Of a stretch of DNA of 21,964 nt, positions 15,397-21,964 are shown one piece after another. How positions within the stretch are numbered: the stretch's first letter is position 1; each line of letters begins with the position of its first letter. The translations under genes and the position numbers were made by a program. The notes beneath the pieces are model-generated. The model searched no databases and had not been told where the DNA came from. It worked only from the letters and a program-made list of their open reading frames with translations. The stretch is from Pseudomonadota bacterium (lineage in GTDB: Bacteria > Pseudomonadota > Gammaproteobacteria > Burkholderiales > JABEVD01): positions 1 to 21,964 of the forward strand of contig JAJZPK010000013.1 of assembly GCA_021811205.1 (NCBI GenBank), in the 5' to 3' direction.

Positions 15397-15828
15397 TCAG
15401 AGCCCTGTGCGCTTGTGACCCAGATGCAGATAACCTCTGAGCGCGTTGAATGCCCTGGCGAGTTCAGCCTCTATCTGCACGTAGTCGATGGAAGTGGAGC
15501 GGTTTTTCATGGTCTCGGAAACCTTTCTTCCTTCTTCCGCCAGGCGATCTTCGCTCATTTCATCCTCGGGCAGCGCGAGGTCGGAAAGGATCGTCACGCT
15601 GCCGGGCTGCACTTCCAGCATGCCGCCCGAGACGTAGATGGTCTCCATGTCCTCCTTTTCCGGAATCCTCATTCGCACGGCCCCTGACTTGAGGCGGGAT
15701 ATCAGCGGCGCATGGCCTGGATAGATGCCGACTTCCCCCATTTCTGCCGGAGCGACGACAAATTCGACCATGCCTGAAAAAATCGATTTTTCTATGCTGA
15801 CGATGTCCACACGCACGGTCATTGCCAT
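15397..15828 (-). CDS. atpC: F1F0 ATP synthase epsilon subunit
   Basis: A 143-residue protein that closely follows the epsilon family: MAMTVRVDIVSIEKSIFSG, GEVGIYPGHAPLISRLKSG, IYVSGGMLEVQPGSVTILSD, and a C-terminal helical hairpin ending near LARAFNALRGYL. Known: epsilon binds gamma in the central stalk and its C-terminal helices can inhibit ATP hydrolysis. The ATG at 15828 has AGGAGA 6 bases upstream and gives the family N-terminus; a TTG at 15843 would only add MRRRS. It starts 11 bases after the atpG stop. In almost all bacteria atpD (beta) lies between these two genes, and here it is absent. Confidence 0.93.
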   Translation of the reverse strand: MAMTVRVDIVSIEKSIFSGMVEFVVAPAEMGEVGIYPGHAPLISRLKSGAVRMRIPEKEDMETIYVSGGMLEVQPGSVTILSDLALPEDEMSEDRLAEEGRKVSETMKNRSTSIDYVQIEAELARAFNALRGYLHLGHKRTGL

Positions 15829-15839
15829 TGATCTTCTCC

Positions 15840-16703
15840 TCAAACGGCCGCAGCGCCTGCGACGATCTCGGTGATTTCCTCCGTGATCGCCGCCTGCCTG
15901 GTCTTGTGGTAAATCTGCTTCAGCTCACCGATCGCATGATCCGCATTTTCCGTTGCAGCGTGCATGGCGACCATGCGCGCCCCCTGCTCGGAAGCCATGT
16001 TCTCTGCAACAGCTAGGTATATCTGGGACTCGATGTGACGCCGCAGCATTTCGTCGACGATGATCCTGGGGTCGGGCTCGTAAATGTAGTCCCAGTAGCC
16101 AGAAGGGCTGCCCAGCGCCTCCCCTTTCAATGGAAGCAGCTGCTCCATCACGGGCTGGTGGGAGATGGTGTTGACGAAACGCGTATAGCACATGAAGACC
16201 GCGTCCAGCCGCCCCTCCCTGTAGGCACGGAGGAGTATTCTCGTCGCAGGCGCAAAACGCTCCATTTTCGGCGCATCCCCCATTCCTACGGCAGCGGACA
16301 CGATTCTTGCATTCAGGCGCTTCATGAAAGAAAGCCCCTTCGCTCCCAGGGCGCAGACCTCGACCTCCACCTTCCTTTCCTCCCAGCCTTTCATGCTTTG
16401 CAGCGCAAGGCGCAGGGCATTGCTGTTCAGCGGGCCGCACATCCCCTTGTCGGAGGTGACAAGCAGCAGCCCGACGCGGCGCACATCCTCTCTGACGGCA
16501 AGATACGGGGATTTGTATTCGGGGTGGGCTCGGCTCATGTGCGCCGAAACGTTCCTGATCTTTTCGGCATAGGGTCTGGCCGCATCCATGGCGTCGCGCA
16601 CCATGCGTATCTTCGACTGGGCGACCATTTCCATGGCATGCGTGAGCTTGCGCAGCTTCTCGACCGTCCCGATCTTTCCGCGTATATCCTGCAGGCTGGC
16701 CAT
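15840..16703 (-). CDS. atpG: F1F0 ATP synthase gamma subunit
   Basis: A 287-residue rotor shaft subunit of F1. Both terminal helices that form the coiled-coil are well conserved: MASLQDIRGKI and KLTHAMEMVAQSKIRM at the start, AVAENMASEQGARMVAM and KTRQAAITEEITEIVAGA at the end. The middle has LLLVTSDKGMCGPLN and the usual TRFVNTISHQPVMEQLLPL. Nothing essential appears lost. ATG 16703 fits the family; ATG 16706 precedes it directly. AGAGGA lies 7 bases upstream. Oddly, the gene before it is a GGDEF cyclase (25 bases away) instead of atpA, and the gene after it is atpC instead of atpD. Either the organism's atp operon is split, or this is a second stalk module. Confidence 0.94.
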   Translation of the reverse strand: MASLQDIRGKIGTVEKLRKLTHAMEMVAQSKIRMVRDAMDAARPYAEKIRNVSAHMSRAHPEYKSPYLAVREDVRRVGLLLVTSDKGMCGPLNSNALRLALQSMKGWEERKVEVEVCALGAKGLSFMKRLNARIVSAAVGMGDAPKMERFAPATRILLRAYREGRLDAVFMCYTRFVNTISHQPVMEQLLPLKGEALGSPSGYWDYIYEPDPRIIVDEMLRRHIESQIYLAVAENMASEQGARMVAMHAATENADHAIGELKQIYHKTRQAAITEEITEIVAGAAAV

Positions 16704-16728
16704 CATGTCGTCCTCTCGGACGACAATG

Positions 16729-17895
16729 TTAGCGCATTTTGAACCGCTTCGATGTGAATGTTTGTTTAAACATGCCCCAGAAATCGGCTGCGCTTTCGAT
16801 GCAGCGCCTCAAATAATCGCCGTCTGCCGGACGTGTTTCAATGCACTCGCACACGACCCTGTTCCTTCCGGCTGATTTCGCCCGGTAGAGGGCCCTGTCG
16901 GCGGATTCGATCATGCGCGATGATTCCGCTTCCCCCTCTTCCAGCATCGACAGGCCGATCGAAATGGTGACGTTGAGCACCTGGCCGGATCCGACCCCGA
17001 ATGGGTGGTCGGCTATCCGCTCGCGGATCCGCTCCGCGATGTTTCTTGCATGGCTGACCGCCGTCTGGGGAAGCATGACGACGAACTCCTCTCCGCCGTA
17101 GCGCGCAACGGTGTCGCCTGCGCGAAGCTGTGACAGGATGATGCCTGCGACATGCCGCAGCACCTCGTCGCCTGCCTGGTGGCCGTAAGTGTCGTTGATG
17201 CGCTTGAATCTGTCGACATCGAGGAACATGCAGGCGAGCGGCTGGTTGTGGCGGCGCGCATTTCTTGCCTCGATCTCCGAGCGATGCTCGAAATAGCGCC
17301 GGTTCTGGACACCCGTCAGGGCATCGGTCAGCCCGATCAGCTTGAGCCGCTCCTGGTTCAGAGCGCTGCCCAGGCAGACGGAAATGATTGCCGTGAGGCG
17401 TTCCAGGAACTGGGTGCCGCAATCGCTGCAGTATCTTTCCGGGTCCGCGCTTCCGAAATGCAGGCTGCCGATCAGTTCGTCCTGGCGAACCAGCGGCAGC
17501 AATGCGACCGAAGCGATTTTCTCCGAATCGAAAAGCCCCCTGTGGATTGCGGGATCGTATGCGCCCAGAAGCGGACGGATGTTGTCGCGATAAAGCGATT
17601 CGAGCGCTTCCCCGGATTGGAGCAATGTCAGTCCGGAAAGACCGGCCTCACCCTCGAGTATCCTGGCCGCCTCGTATTCCGGATCGACGAGCGCCAGGGT
17701 GACGCATTCGACCCCGAAGGCAGCCTTGTATTCGGAAAGCAGCAGCCTCACCAGTTCGAGCAGGGAGGGTGCGCCGATCAGCCGACGCTCGAGCTGGTCG
17801 AAGCGGCGCATCTTGTCCTCGTTGCAGCGCGCCTCATGGAGCAGCGCCTCGAGCTGCTGGCGCAGCGAATAGTTTTCTGATTGCAGTTGGCCCAT
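16729..17895 (-). CDS. Soluble GAF-like/DUF484-type diguanylate cyclase (GGDEF)
   Basis: A 388-residue protein with no membrane segment. Residues about 5-40 form a coiled coil. About 40-185 look like a GAF/DUF484 sensor (LALVDPEYEAARIL, ASVALLPLVRQDELIGSLHF, ending LERLTAIISVCLGSALN). About 190-350 form GGDEF with DALTGVQNRRYFEHR, FLDVDRFKRINDTYGHQAGD, the inhibitory site RAGD (258-261), the active site RYGGEEF (GGEEF 267-271) and ADRALYRAKSAGRNRV. Known: it makes c-di-GMP from two GTP and is inhibited by product at RxxD. It carries a Cys pair (CSDC, 156-159) in the sensor. It is first in the run with atpG, atpC and the broken cyclase, and divergent from the BLUF gene. Confidence 0.92.
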   Translation of the reverse strand: MGQLQSENYSLRQQLEALLHEARCNEDKMRRFDQLERRLIGAPSLLELVRLLLSEYKAAFGVECVTLALVDPEYEAARILEGEAGLSGLTLLQSGEALESLYRDNIRPLLGAYDPAIHRGLFDSEKIASVALLPLVRQDELIGSLHFGSADPERYCSDCGTQFLERLTAIISVCLGSALNQERLKLIGLTDALTGVQNRRYFEHRSEIEARNARRHNQPLACMFLDVDRFKRINDTYGHQAGDEVLRHVAGIILSQLRAGDTVARYGGEEFVVMLPQTAVSHARNIAERIRERIADHPFGVGSGQVLNVTISIGLSMLEEGEAESSRMIESADRALYRAKSAGRNRVVCECIETRPADGDYLRRCIESAADFWGMFKQTFTSKRFKMR

Positions 17896-17903
17896 GACAA
17901 GTT

Positions 17904-17922
17904 AACGGCAAATTCGGCCGTT
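17904..17922. promoter_or_regulatory. Inverted repeat just upstream of the GGDEF gene
   Basis: AACGGC (17904-17909) and GCCGTT (17917-17922) are perfect inverted copies with a 7-base spacer, 9 to 27 bases before the cyclase ATG (17895). It could be an operator or a leader hairpin for the GGDEF-atpG-atpC run. No convincing -10/-35 pair was found for this gene. Confidence 0.3.
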
Positions 17923-17955
17923 TCTTTAAGAAATCGGGGCGGCTTTGCTCCTCCA

Positions 17956-17984
17956 TTGATGTTTCGGCAGGCTTGACTTAGAAT
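17956..17984 (+). promoter_or_regulatory. BLUF gene promoter
   Basis: -35 TTGATG (17956-17961), a 17-base spacer and -10 TAGAAT (17979-17984) predict a start near 17991 and a leader of about 32 bases to the ATG at 18024. It looks like a vegetative sigma-70 promoter. Confidence 0.5.
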
Positions 17985-18023
17985 CGGACCAGGGTGCCTT
18001 CGATCGAGAGCGCAAAAGCCAGC

Positions 18024-18428
18024 ATGATCCGTCTTCTTTACCATAGCCAGGCCGTCCGGCCTGTATCGGATGCCCAGACCCAGGACATTCTGGAATCCTC
18101 GCGCCGCAACAACGAAGCGCTCGGCGTGACCGGCGTGCTCGTTCAGGGCGGGGACACCTACATGCAGATCCTCGAGGGACCAGAGGAAAGCGTGCTCAAG
18201 CTGTATGTCAGGATCCTGGACGACCCGAGGCACCGGAACTGCAGCATCCTGCACGTTTCCCCCGCGCACAAGCGCATCTTCCAGAAATGGTCGATGGGAG
18301 TGGTCCAGAGCGATTCATCGCTGTTCGAGAAACTTGCCGATCTGCGCGACGCGTGCACAGAGACGATTCCGGCAAAGGCGTTCACCGATACCATGCTCGA
18401 TTTCGTCAGGCGGTTGAACGCGGCCTGA
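18024..18428 (+). CDS. Short BLUF-domain blue-light receptor
   Basis: A 134-residue stand-alone BLUF protein (residues 1 to about 95 plus a helical tail) that should bind FAD and sense blue light. All photocycle residues are present at the same spacing as in AppA: Tyr6 (MIRLLYHSQA), Asn30 (RRNNEALGVTGVL), Gln48 (YMQILEGPEESV), Trp89 and Met91 (FQKWSMG). No output domain is fused, so it must act through a partner protein. It is divergent from the soluble GGDEF cyclase, and some short BLUF proteins elsewhere control c-di-GMP enzymes or regulators. The ATG at 18024 fits the family; a GTG at 17994 would add ten residues and start almost at the predicted transcript end. Confidence 0.95.
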   Translation: MIRLLYHSQAVRPVSDAQTQDILESSRRNNEALGVTGVLVQGGDTYMQILEGPEESVLKLYVRILDDPRHRNCSILHVSPAHKRIFQKWSMGVVQSDSSLFEKLADLRDACTETIPAKAFTDTMLDFVRRLNAA

Positions 18429-18462
18429 GCACGGATCGCCACAGGCAACGCTCCGAGTCATT

Positions 18463-19272
18463 CTACCCGAGCTTCTCGACCGAATATCTGGCGTAAAGAC
18501 GATGGGACTGCCCCGGCAAAACCGTGACCACGTCGTCGGCCGCATTGCATGTCTCGACGCAGAGCATGCCCAGATGGTTTCCCACGTCCCCCATTTTTTC
18601 GGCCTTGTCTATCCCCGGATTCCAGACAACGGTAGACCGGCTGCCCTGCTTCTCTACCCTGATGATCCTTTTGAATCCTGGGTCGACAATCAGGCAATCG
18701 GACGCCGTGTCGACATAGATCCTGTCCACTTCGCCGTCTATTTTCACGGGCCCTTCCTGGATTCTCCTGCCGCCTCCCACCTTGTCTATATAGGAGACAT
18801 TCTCCAGCCCGCGCACTTCGATTTCTCTCGCGTCGCTCACCGCAAAATAGGTATGCAGCGCGCAGCCGAGCTCGAAGGGTTCGCTTCCCGTGTTGTGGGT
18901 GACGAGCTCGACTTCGAGCGCATGGCCCACTCTGAAGCTGCATTCCACGTAGGAGGGATGCGGCCAGAATGGCGACTGGGGAACCAGCCTCATCTTCGCG
19001 CCGGAATCATTCGATTCGATCAGCTCCCAGTCGAGGTTCCTTGCAATGCCGTGGGCAGGATAGGAAGGCTCGGTCGCATGGGGGCCGAACCAGGGCCAGC
19101 AGACCGGAATACCCCCTCTCACCGATTTTCCGCTGACGTATTTCGCCTGTTCCGAGAGCCACACCACAGCCGTCTCTCCTGAAGGCTTCCAGGTGAGCAA
19201 TTGCGCGCCCTGGCGCGTCAAGACGGCCTCCCCGGCCGGATTTTCTATCCTGATCAGTTCCAAATCATTCAT
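18463..19272 (-). CDS. D-hexose-6-phosphate mutarotase (YeaD-like aldose epimerase)
   Basis: A 269-residue beta-sandwich enzyme of the YeaD/glucose-6-phosphate 1-epimerase branch that interconverts alpha and beta anomers of hexose 6-phosphates in the cytoplasm. Motifs: GGIPVCWPWFGPH (53-65, with Arg52 just before), YPAHGIARNLDW with His74 and Arg78, CALHTYFAVSD with His140, and the catalytic Glu240 in LCVETCNAADDVV. The length is slightly under the E. coli enzyme. ATG 19272 follows AAGGA at 5 bases. It is convergent with the BLUF gene with a 34-base gap and no obvious terminator. Confidence 0.93.
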   Translation of the reverse strand: MNDLELIRIENPAGEAVLTRQGAQLLTWKPSGETAVVWLSEQAKYVSGKSVRGGIPVCWPWFGPHATEPSYPAHGIARNLDWELIESNDSGAKMRLVPQSPFWPHPSYVECSFRVGHALEVELVTHNTGSEPFELGCALHTYFAVSDAREIEVRGLENVSYIDKVGGGRRIQEGPVKIDGEVDRIYVDTASDCLIVDPGFKRIIRVEKQGSRSTVVWNPGIDKAEKMGDVGNHLGMLCVETCNAADDVVTVLPGQSHRLYARYSVEKLG

Positions 19273-19374
19273 GTTTGTCCTTTGCTTTTGATTTCCAATA
19301 TTCTAAAGAGCATGCGGTGCCTGCTCTCGACCACATCCGCCGCCTGCCGCTTCCTCGCGGCTGCGTTCATGGGA

Positions 19375-20487
19375 CTACACGTAAGACGCGAACTGGTTGC
19401 TGTCGCGCGTCAGCAATTGCATAAGCCGGGGATTGATGAACAGCTTTTCCTTGCCCGCATTCGCTTCGCTCAACACCCCGATCTCCACCAGCTGCTTGAG
19501 GTATTGCGAAGCCGTTTGCCGCTTGGCGATGCCGGCTTCGATCAGATTGCTGATGCGGCAATACGGCAGCTCGAACAGCAAACTGACCAGTTCGTGACTA
19601 TAAACCTTGGGCAAGCTCGCACGCACATGCTCTGCGGTCTGGTCGGACAAGGCGCGAATCGCCGCGATCTTCGCCGTCGTCCAGCTTGCGGTTTCTTCGA
19701 CACCCTTGAGGATATAAAGCAGCCACGATTCCCAATCCCGCTCGCGCGTTACCTGCAGCAGCAGGCGGTAATAGTCCGACTTGTTCAGGATGATGTAGCG
19801 GCTCAGATAAAGAATGGGCAACGTCAGCAAACCTTCCTGTATCAGAAACAGGCTGTTCAGCACCCGCCCGGTGCGACCGTTTCCATCGGTGAACGGGTGT
19901 ATCGCTTCGAACTGGTAATGCCCGACCGCCATGCGGACCAAAGGATCAAGTTCCGTTTCTTTGTGCAGGTAGCGCTCCCAATTCGCCAGCAGATCGCGCA
20001 GCAAGGCTTCGCCTTCGGGCGGCGTATAAATGGTTTCGCCCGTCCCATCATTTTTCAGCGTCGTGCCCGGGGTGCGGCGCACCGTCATCTCTACCCCCTT
20101 GATCGTGGTGCATATCTGCTCCGCAGTGCGCGTATTGAGCGGATATTGCTTGAGCGCCGCGTACCCCTCGAACAGCGAACGCGAGTAGCGCAACGCCTCC
20201 CTGGTCGACGGGTTGGCCTGCGCCTCATTGCCCACATGCCTGAACAGCTCGTCGGCGGTCGTCACGATATTCTCGATTTCCGAACTGGCGCGCGCTTCCA
20301 GCAGCGGCAAGGTGCTGATCAGCATGGCTTGGTTGGGAATCAGCTCCGCCGCCTGTTTCAACTCGGCCAGCGCGGCACGGGCGGTAATGCACCGCTTCAG
20401 CACGGCGCGGGTTTCCACCTCTGCCGCAGGCGGCAGAGGCGGCAAGTCATTGTACGGACGATCCGGTTTCCAGCCCGGCGAGTTCAT
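19375..20487 (-). CDS. Fic-family protein AMPylase, self-inhibited class II, with winged-helix C-terminus
   Basis: About 370 residues (ATG 20487; a GTG at 20493 would add two). The N-terminal part holds the inhibitory helix motif SSEIEN (S-x3-E-N, residues 68-73 from this start), whose Glu blocks ATP in class II Fic proteins. The core has the complete catalytic loop [12 protein letters not shown] (about 197-208) with the active His. A C-terminal winged helix ([20 protein letters not shown]) suggests DNA binding. Known: Fic enzymes usually transfer AMP to target proteins; those with this layout are common, mobile and sometimes autoregulated. Four GACATG-type sites lie over and upstream of its promoter. 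Neighbours to the right are toxin-antitoxin remnants and genes, so this begins an accessory region. Confidence 0.92.
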   Translation of the reverse strand: MNSPGWKPDRPYNDLPPLPPAAEVETRAVLKRCITARAALAELKQAAELIPNQAMLISTLPLLEARASSEIENIVTTADELFRHVGNEAQANPSTREALRYSRSLFEGYAALKQYPLNTRTAEQICTTIKGVEMTVRRTPGTTLKNDGTGETIYTPPEGEALLRDLLANWERYLHKETELDPLVRMAVGHYQFEAIHPFTDGNGRTGRVLNSLFLIQEGLLTLPILYLSRYIILNKSDYYRLLLQVTRERDWESWLLYILKGVEETASWTTAKIAAIRALSDQTAEHVRASLPKVYSHELVSLLFELPYCRISNLIEAGIAKRQTASQYLKQLVEIGVLSEANAGKEKLFINPRLMQLLTRDSNQFASYV

Positions 20488-20520
20488 GTTCACTTTTTCT
20501 GCATATTTCGACGCATCTGC

Positions 20521-20550
20521 ACTCTAATGTCGACTCCATCGACATGTCAA
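20521..20550 (-). promoter_or_regulatory. Fic gene promoter
   Basis: Minus strand -35 TTGACA (20550-20545) and -10 TAGAGT (20526-20521) with an 18-base spacer. The -35 overlaps a perfect GACATGTC palindrome (20541-20548), so a protein bound there would exclude polymerase. Confidence 0.45.
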
Positions 20551-20618
20551 CATGATGTGTCGATATTCTTCAGTTTTATAGACATGTTCTGGCGACATGT
20601 CGATGGCGTGGACATGAG
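20536..20618. repeat. GACATGTC repeat cluster and 13-bp inverted repeat before the Fic gene
   Basis: GACATGTC occurs perfectly at 20541-20548 and 20594-20601 and imperfectly at 20581-20588 (GACATGTT) and 20611-20618 (GACATGAG). The two perfect copies are embedded in a 13-bp perfect inverted repeat, CCATCGACATGTC (20536-20548) and GACATGTCGATGG (20594-20606), separated by 45 bases. This looks like a cooperative operator or a looping site; the Fic winged helix is a candidate binder. Only the repeats are observed, the function is inferred. Confidence 0.6.
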
Positions 20619-20625
20619 ATGAGCG

Positions 20626-20721
20626 TTATGCGGCTTGCCTCAGAGGAGCGACGGGTTGGCGAGGGCGCTGTTCTGCCTGCCAAAGATCGTAAGCCGCCTG
20701 CATGCGGATCCACAAACCGGG
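20626..20721 (-). pseudogene. Remnant of a HigA-type antitoxin C-terminus
   Basis: Minus-strand reading from 20721 gives PGLWIRMQAAYDLWQAEQRP and then eleven more residues to a TAA at 20628-20626. W(I/L)RMQAAYDLWQAE is the typical end of XRE-family HigA antitoxins. The helix-turn-helix part is missing, and upstream there is only a GC hairpin (CCCCG/CGGGG, 20729-20743) followed by the promoter of the next toxin gene. It is a truncated relic, not a working gene. Confidence 0.65.
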
Positions 20722-20771
20722 AGCCTGCCCCCGATTTCCGGGGCTGATTCGGCAAGGGATGAATTGCCCGC

Positions 20772-20791
20772 GTGTAGTTTATAAGCTACAC
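20772..20791 (+). promoter_or_regulatory. Promoter/operator of the toxin-antitoxin pair
   Basis: GTGTAG-N8-CTACAC (20772-20777 and 20786-20791) is a perfect 6-bp inverted repeat around a -10-like TATAAG (20780-20785), 6 bases before the toxin ATG. This is the expected site for autorepression by the antitoxin or toxin-antitoxin complex. The -35 is weak and the leader very short. Confidence 0.55.
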
Positions 20792-20797
20792 TAAGCC

Positions 20798-21127
20798 ATG
20801 AGCCTGCTTACTCTACTCAGATATCAGACAGAAACCGGGAAGACCCCGTTTACCCATTGGCTGGTCGGCCTGAAAGATGTGCGGGCAAGAGCTCAAATCG
20901 AAATACGCCTGCGCCGCGCTTCCATCGGGAATTTCGGCGATTGTGAGCCTGTCGGCGAAGGCGTCATTGAACTGAGAATAGATATCGGTGCAGGGTATAG
21001 GGTTTACTGCGCAAGGCATGGGAAAGAGGTGGTCATACTGCTGTGCGGCGGCGACAAAAGCACGCAGCATGCAGATATCAGGCTGGCCAAGGAATACTGG
21101 ACTGACTGGAAACGGAGGAACAAATGA
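20798..21127 (+). CDS. RelE/HigB-like toxin of a type II toxin-antitoxin system
   Basis: A 109-residue protein of the phage-derived Gp49/HigB-like RelE superfamily (the HI1419-like killer protein group). It has FTHWLVGLKDVRARAQIEIRL, split here as FTHWLVGLKD and RARAQIEIRLRRA, then GNFGDCEPVGEGVIELRID, GYRVYCARHGKEVVILLCGG and the group signature GDKSTQHADIRLAKEYW. Known: members are ribosome-dependent or free mRNA interferases neutralised by the partner. The ATG at 20798 lacks a ribosome site and is close to the predicted transcript start. Toxin precedes antitoxin, the order typical of this group, with an ATGA overlap. Confidence 0.92.
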   Translation: MSLLTLLRYQTETGKTPFTHWLVGLKDVRARAQIEIRLRRASIGNFGDCEPVGEGVIELRIDIGAGYRVYCARHGKEVVILLCGGDKSTQHADIRLAKEYWTDWKRRNK

Positions 21128-21459
21128 GTGACACCAAATTGAAAGCTTCGGTTTCGCATCACGATGAGCTCATCAAGGAGCTTCGCGCCGATCGTCAGTT
21201 CGCGGTTGAATACCTGAAAGCGGCTTTGTCCGAACTGGATGCCCCGGACAATCGAGCCGCCGGCCTGCTGGCGATGAGGGATGTTGCAGAAGCGTATGGG
21301 GGGCTGGGTGCGGTTGCCCAGGATGCCGGGATAAACAGGGAATCCTTATATCGCGCCTTGTCCCCCAAAGGCAACCCGACTCTGAAGACGATTCTTGCAG
21401 TCATGAAGGCTGTCGGAATGAAGCTTTCGGTAGAGCCGAGCGATCACGTGCACGCCTGA
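21124..21459 (+). CDS. Helix-turn-helix antitoxin of the HI1420-like addiction module
   Basis: A 111-residue partner of the preceding toxin. The N-terminal part (ELRADRQFAVEYLKAALSE) is the family's toxin-contacting helix region. The C-terminal part is an XRE-like DNA-binding domain: LLAMRDVAEAYGGLGAVAQD, GINRESLYRALSPKGNPTLK and AVMKAVGMKLSV, all diagnostic of the addiction-module antidote group. GGAGG about 5 bases before the ATG gives it a much stronger ribosome site than the toxin has, as expected for keeping antitoxin in excess. It probably binds the GTGTAG/CTACAC operator upstream. Confidence 0.93.
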   Translation: MSDTKLKASVSHHDELIKELRADRQFAVEYLKAALSELDAPDNRAAGLLAMRDVAEAYGGLGAVAQDAGINRESLYRALSPKGNPTLKTILAVMKAVGMKLSVEPSDHVHA

Positions 21460-21706
21460 TATATGTTGCAAGGCTGCAGCACGTCAGCCTCGGCTCCCGC
21501 AGCGAATTGGGGTTCTGATTCCCGCGTTTTCCGATTGTCGACATTCAAAGACCAGGCAACTGCTTTTATTACTGGACGGGGCGGGGCAAAGTCTACGCCC
21601 TGAGCAGTGGACAGCTGCCTCACCATCCGGCTTTTTCGGAAATGGTGGCCTGTCCCGGATTTCCATGATTTTGTTCTTGGTAATCCATTCATTCTTGATT
21701 ATAATT

Positions 21707-21720
21707 TTACCTGCAGGTAA
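21707..21720. promoter_or_regulatory. Perfect 14-bp palindrome
   Basis: TTACCTGCAGGTAA has fully matching 7-bp arms with no spacer, at the end of an AT-rich block. The form suits a dimeric repressor of TetR or similar type. No gene start lies close downstream, so its target is unclear. Confidence 0.4.
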
Positions 21721-21804
21721 GCGTGAGGCTTGTAGAGGTTGCCGGGAACGGCGACAGCCCGAACGGGTGGGATCCTCGAACTCAGGACCTGCGCTTCTTT
21801 TCGG

Positions 21805-21828
21805 CGCCCGCGATAAGCGGGCGTTTTT
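21805..21828 (+). terminator. Rho-independent terminator
   Basis: A 7-bp GC stem CGCCCGC/GCGGGCG (21805-21811 and 21817-21823) with loop GATAA is followed by TTTTT. It would stop plus-strand transcription, most simply that of the toxin-antitoxin operon or of a lost upstream gene. Confidence 0.75.
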
Positions 21829-21846
21829 CATTGATGGAGTGATCGG

Positions 21847-21964
21847 TTATTGCAGCGGATCCTGTCCCAGCATCGACCTGATGCAACCCTCAAGCTCCGG
21901 CAGGTGCTTTTCTATCACTGCCGCAACTGTCAGGGGATCGATGTCGCCCAGATAGTTGTGAACG
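21847..21964 (-). CDS. HepT-like (DUF86) toxin, C-terminal end only
   Basis: The minus strand from the right edge reads VHNYLGDIDPLTVAAVIEKH and then 18 more residues (from LPELEGCIRSML) to a TAA at 21849-21847. HNYLGDID with the following LPELEGCI is the end of the HepT/DUF86 fold, in which the R-x4-6-H pair forms the RNase site; the His here would be its second residue. Known: HepT pairs with a MntA-like nucleotidyltransferase antitoxin that modifies it. The partner, if present, lies beyond the edge. Confidence 0.75.
   Translation of the reverse strand, partial: VHNYLGDIDPLTVAAVIEKHLPELEGCIRSMLGQDPLQ

Larger units (their letters stand above)
21460..21846. other. Gene-poor stretch between the toxin-antitoxin pair and the HepT-like gene
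   Basis: No open frame here has a recognisable product or a convincing ribosome site. The stretch holds a short AT-rich block (about 21664-21710), the palindrome at 21707-21720, a degenerate T-arm-like segment around 21769-21789 and the terminator at 21805-21828. It may be a recombination seam, but no direct repeat or integrase supports that. Confidence 0.6.

Noticed and set aside
19269..19370. 33-codon minus-strand frame between the Fic gene and the mutarotase, ending in an ATGA overlap with the mutarotase start
   Set aside because: It has no ribosome site and a composition typical of chance frames; unlike the fumC micro-ORF nothing else supports it.
21769..21789. tRNA-like T-arm (minus strand contains GAGTTCGAGGATCC)
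   Set aside because: The stem does not pair properly, and no anticodon arm, D-arm or acceptor stem could be built around it, so no tRNA is called.
21444..21831. Minus-strand frames in the gene-poor right end
   Set aside because: No ribosome sites or recognisable motifs, and they overlap the antitoxin end, the palindrome and the terminator.

Overview
The window looks like chromosomal DNA of a GC-rich Gram-negative proteobacterium, most likely a betaproteobacterium. That placement is an inference from gene content: waaC directly joined to waaA (LPS inner core), a paired cphA'/cphA cyanophycin locus with its ABC exporter and DUF1854 partner, a GcvA-type LysR regulator, and ATP sulfurylase. No rRNA, complete tRNA, CRISPR array or intact insertion sequence was seen.

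Layout. 1-672: 5' part of sat (ATP sulfurylase), minus strand, running off the left edge, with a G9 tract inside its likely promoter spacer. 775-2639: divergent EamA exporter and LysR regulator. 2624-4430: minus-strand operon of a 33-codon membrane-like micro-ORF, class II fumarase fumC and a 108-residue unknown protein, each junction an ATGA overlap. 4545-6685: waaC-waaA. 6687-11389: cphA' then cphA (minus strand, ATGA-coupled), starting from a promoter that carries a perfect FNR/ANR box. 11603-14147: divergent ABC exporter and DUF1854 protein. 14144-17895: an unusual minus-strand run of GGDEF cyclase, atpG (F1 gamma), atpC (F1 epsilon) and a second, frameshifted GGDEF cyclase, with no atpA or atpD. 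18024-18428: a BLUF blue-light receptor, divergent from that run. 18463-19272: hexose-6-phosphate mutarotase. 19375 to the right edge: accessory DNA with a self-inhibited Fic enzyme and a cluster of GACATGTC sites, a HigA antitoxin remnant, an intact RelE/HigB-like toxin-antitoxin pair, a gene-poor stretch with a perfect 14-bp palindrome and a terminator, and the end of a HepT-like (DUF86) gene.

How the genes work together. CphA polymerises Asp and Arg into the nitrogen reserve cyanophycin. CphA' is a paralogue with a ruined Mur-ligase ATP site and a shortened C-terminus. The divergent exporter and DUF1854 protein form the rest of this conserved neighbourhood, and the FNR box suggests oxygen control. 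The strongest candidate for something undescribed is the GGDEF-atpG-atpC-GGDEF run next to a BLUF receptor: an F1 central-stalk pair, separated from its catalytic subunits, apparently co-transcribed with c-di-GMP cyclases and head-to-head with a light sensor. Smaller new items are the micro-ORF coupled to fumC, the poly-G promoter of sat, and the Fic operator cluster.
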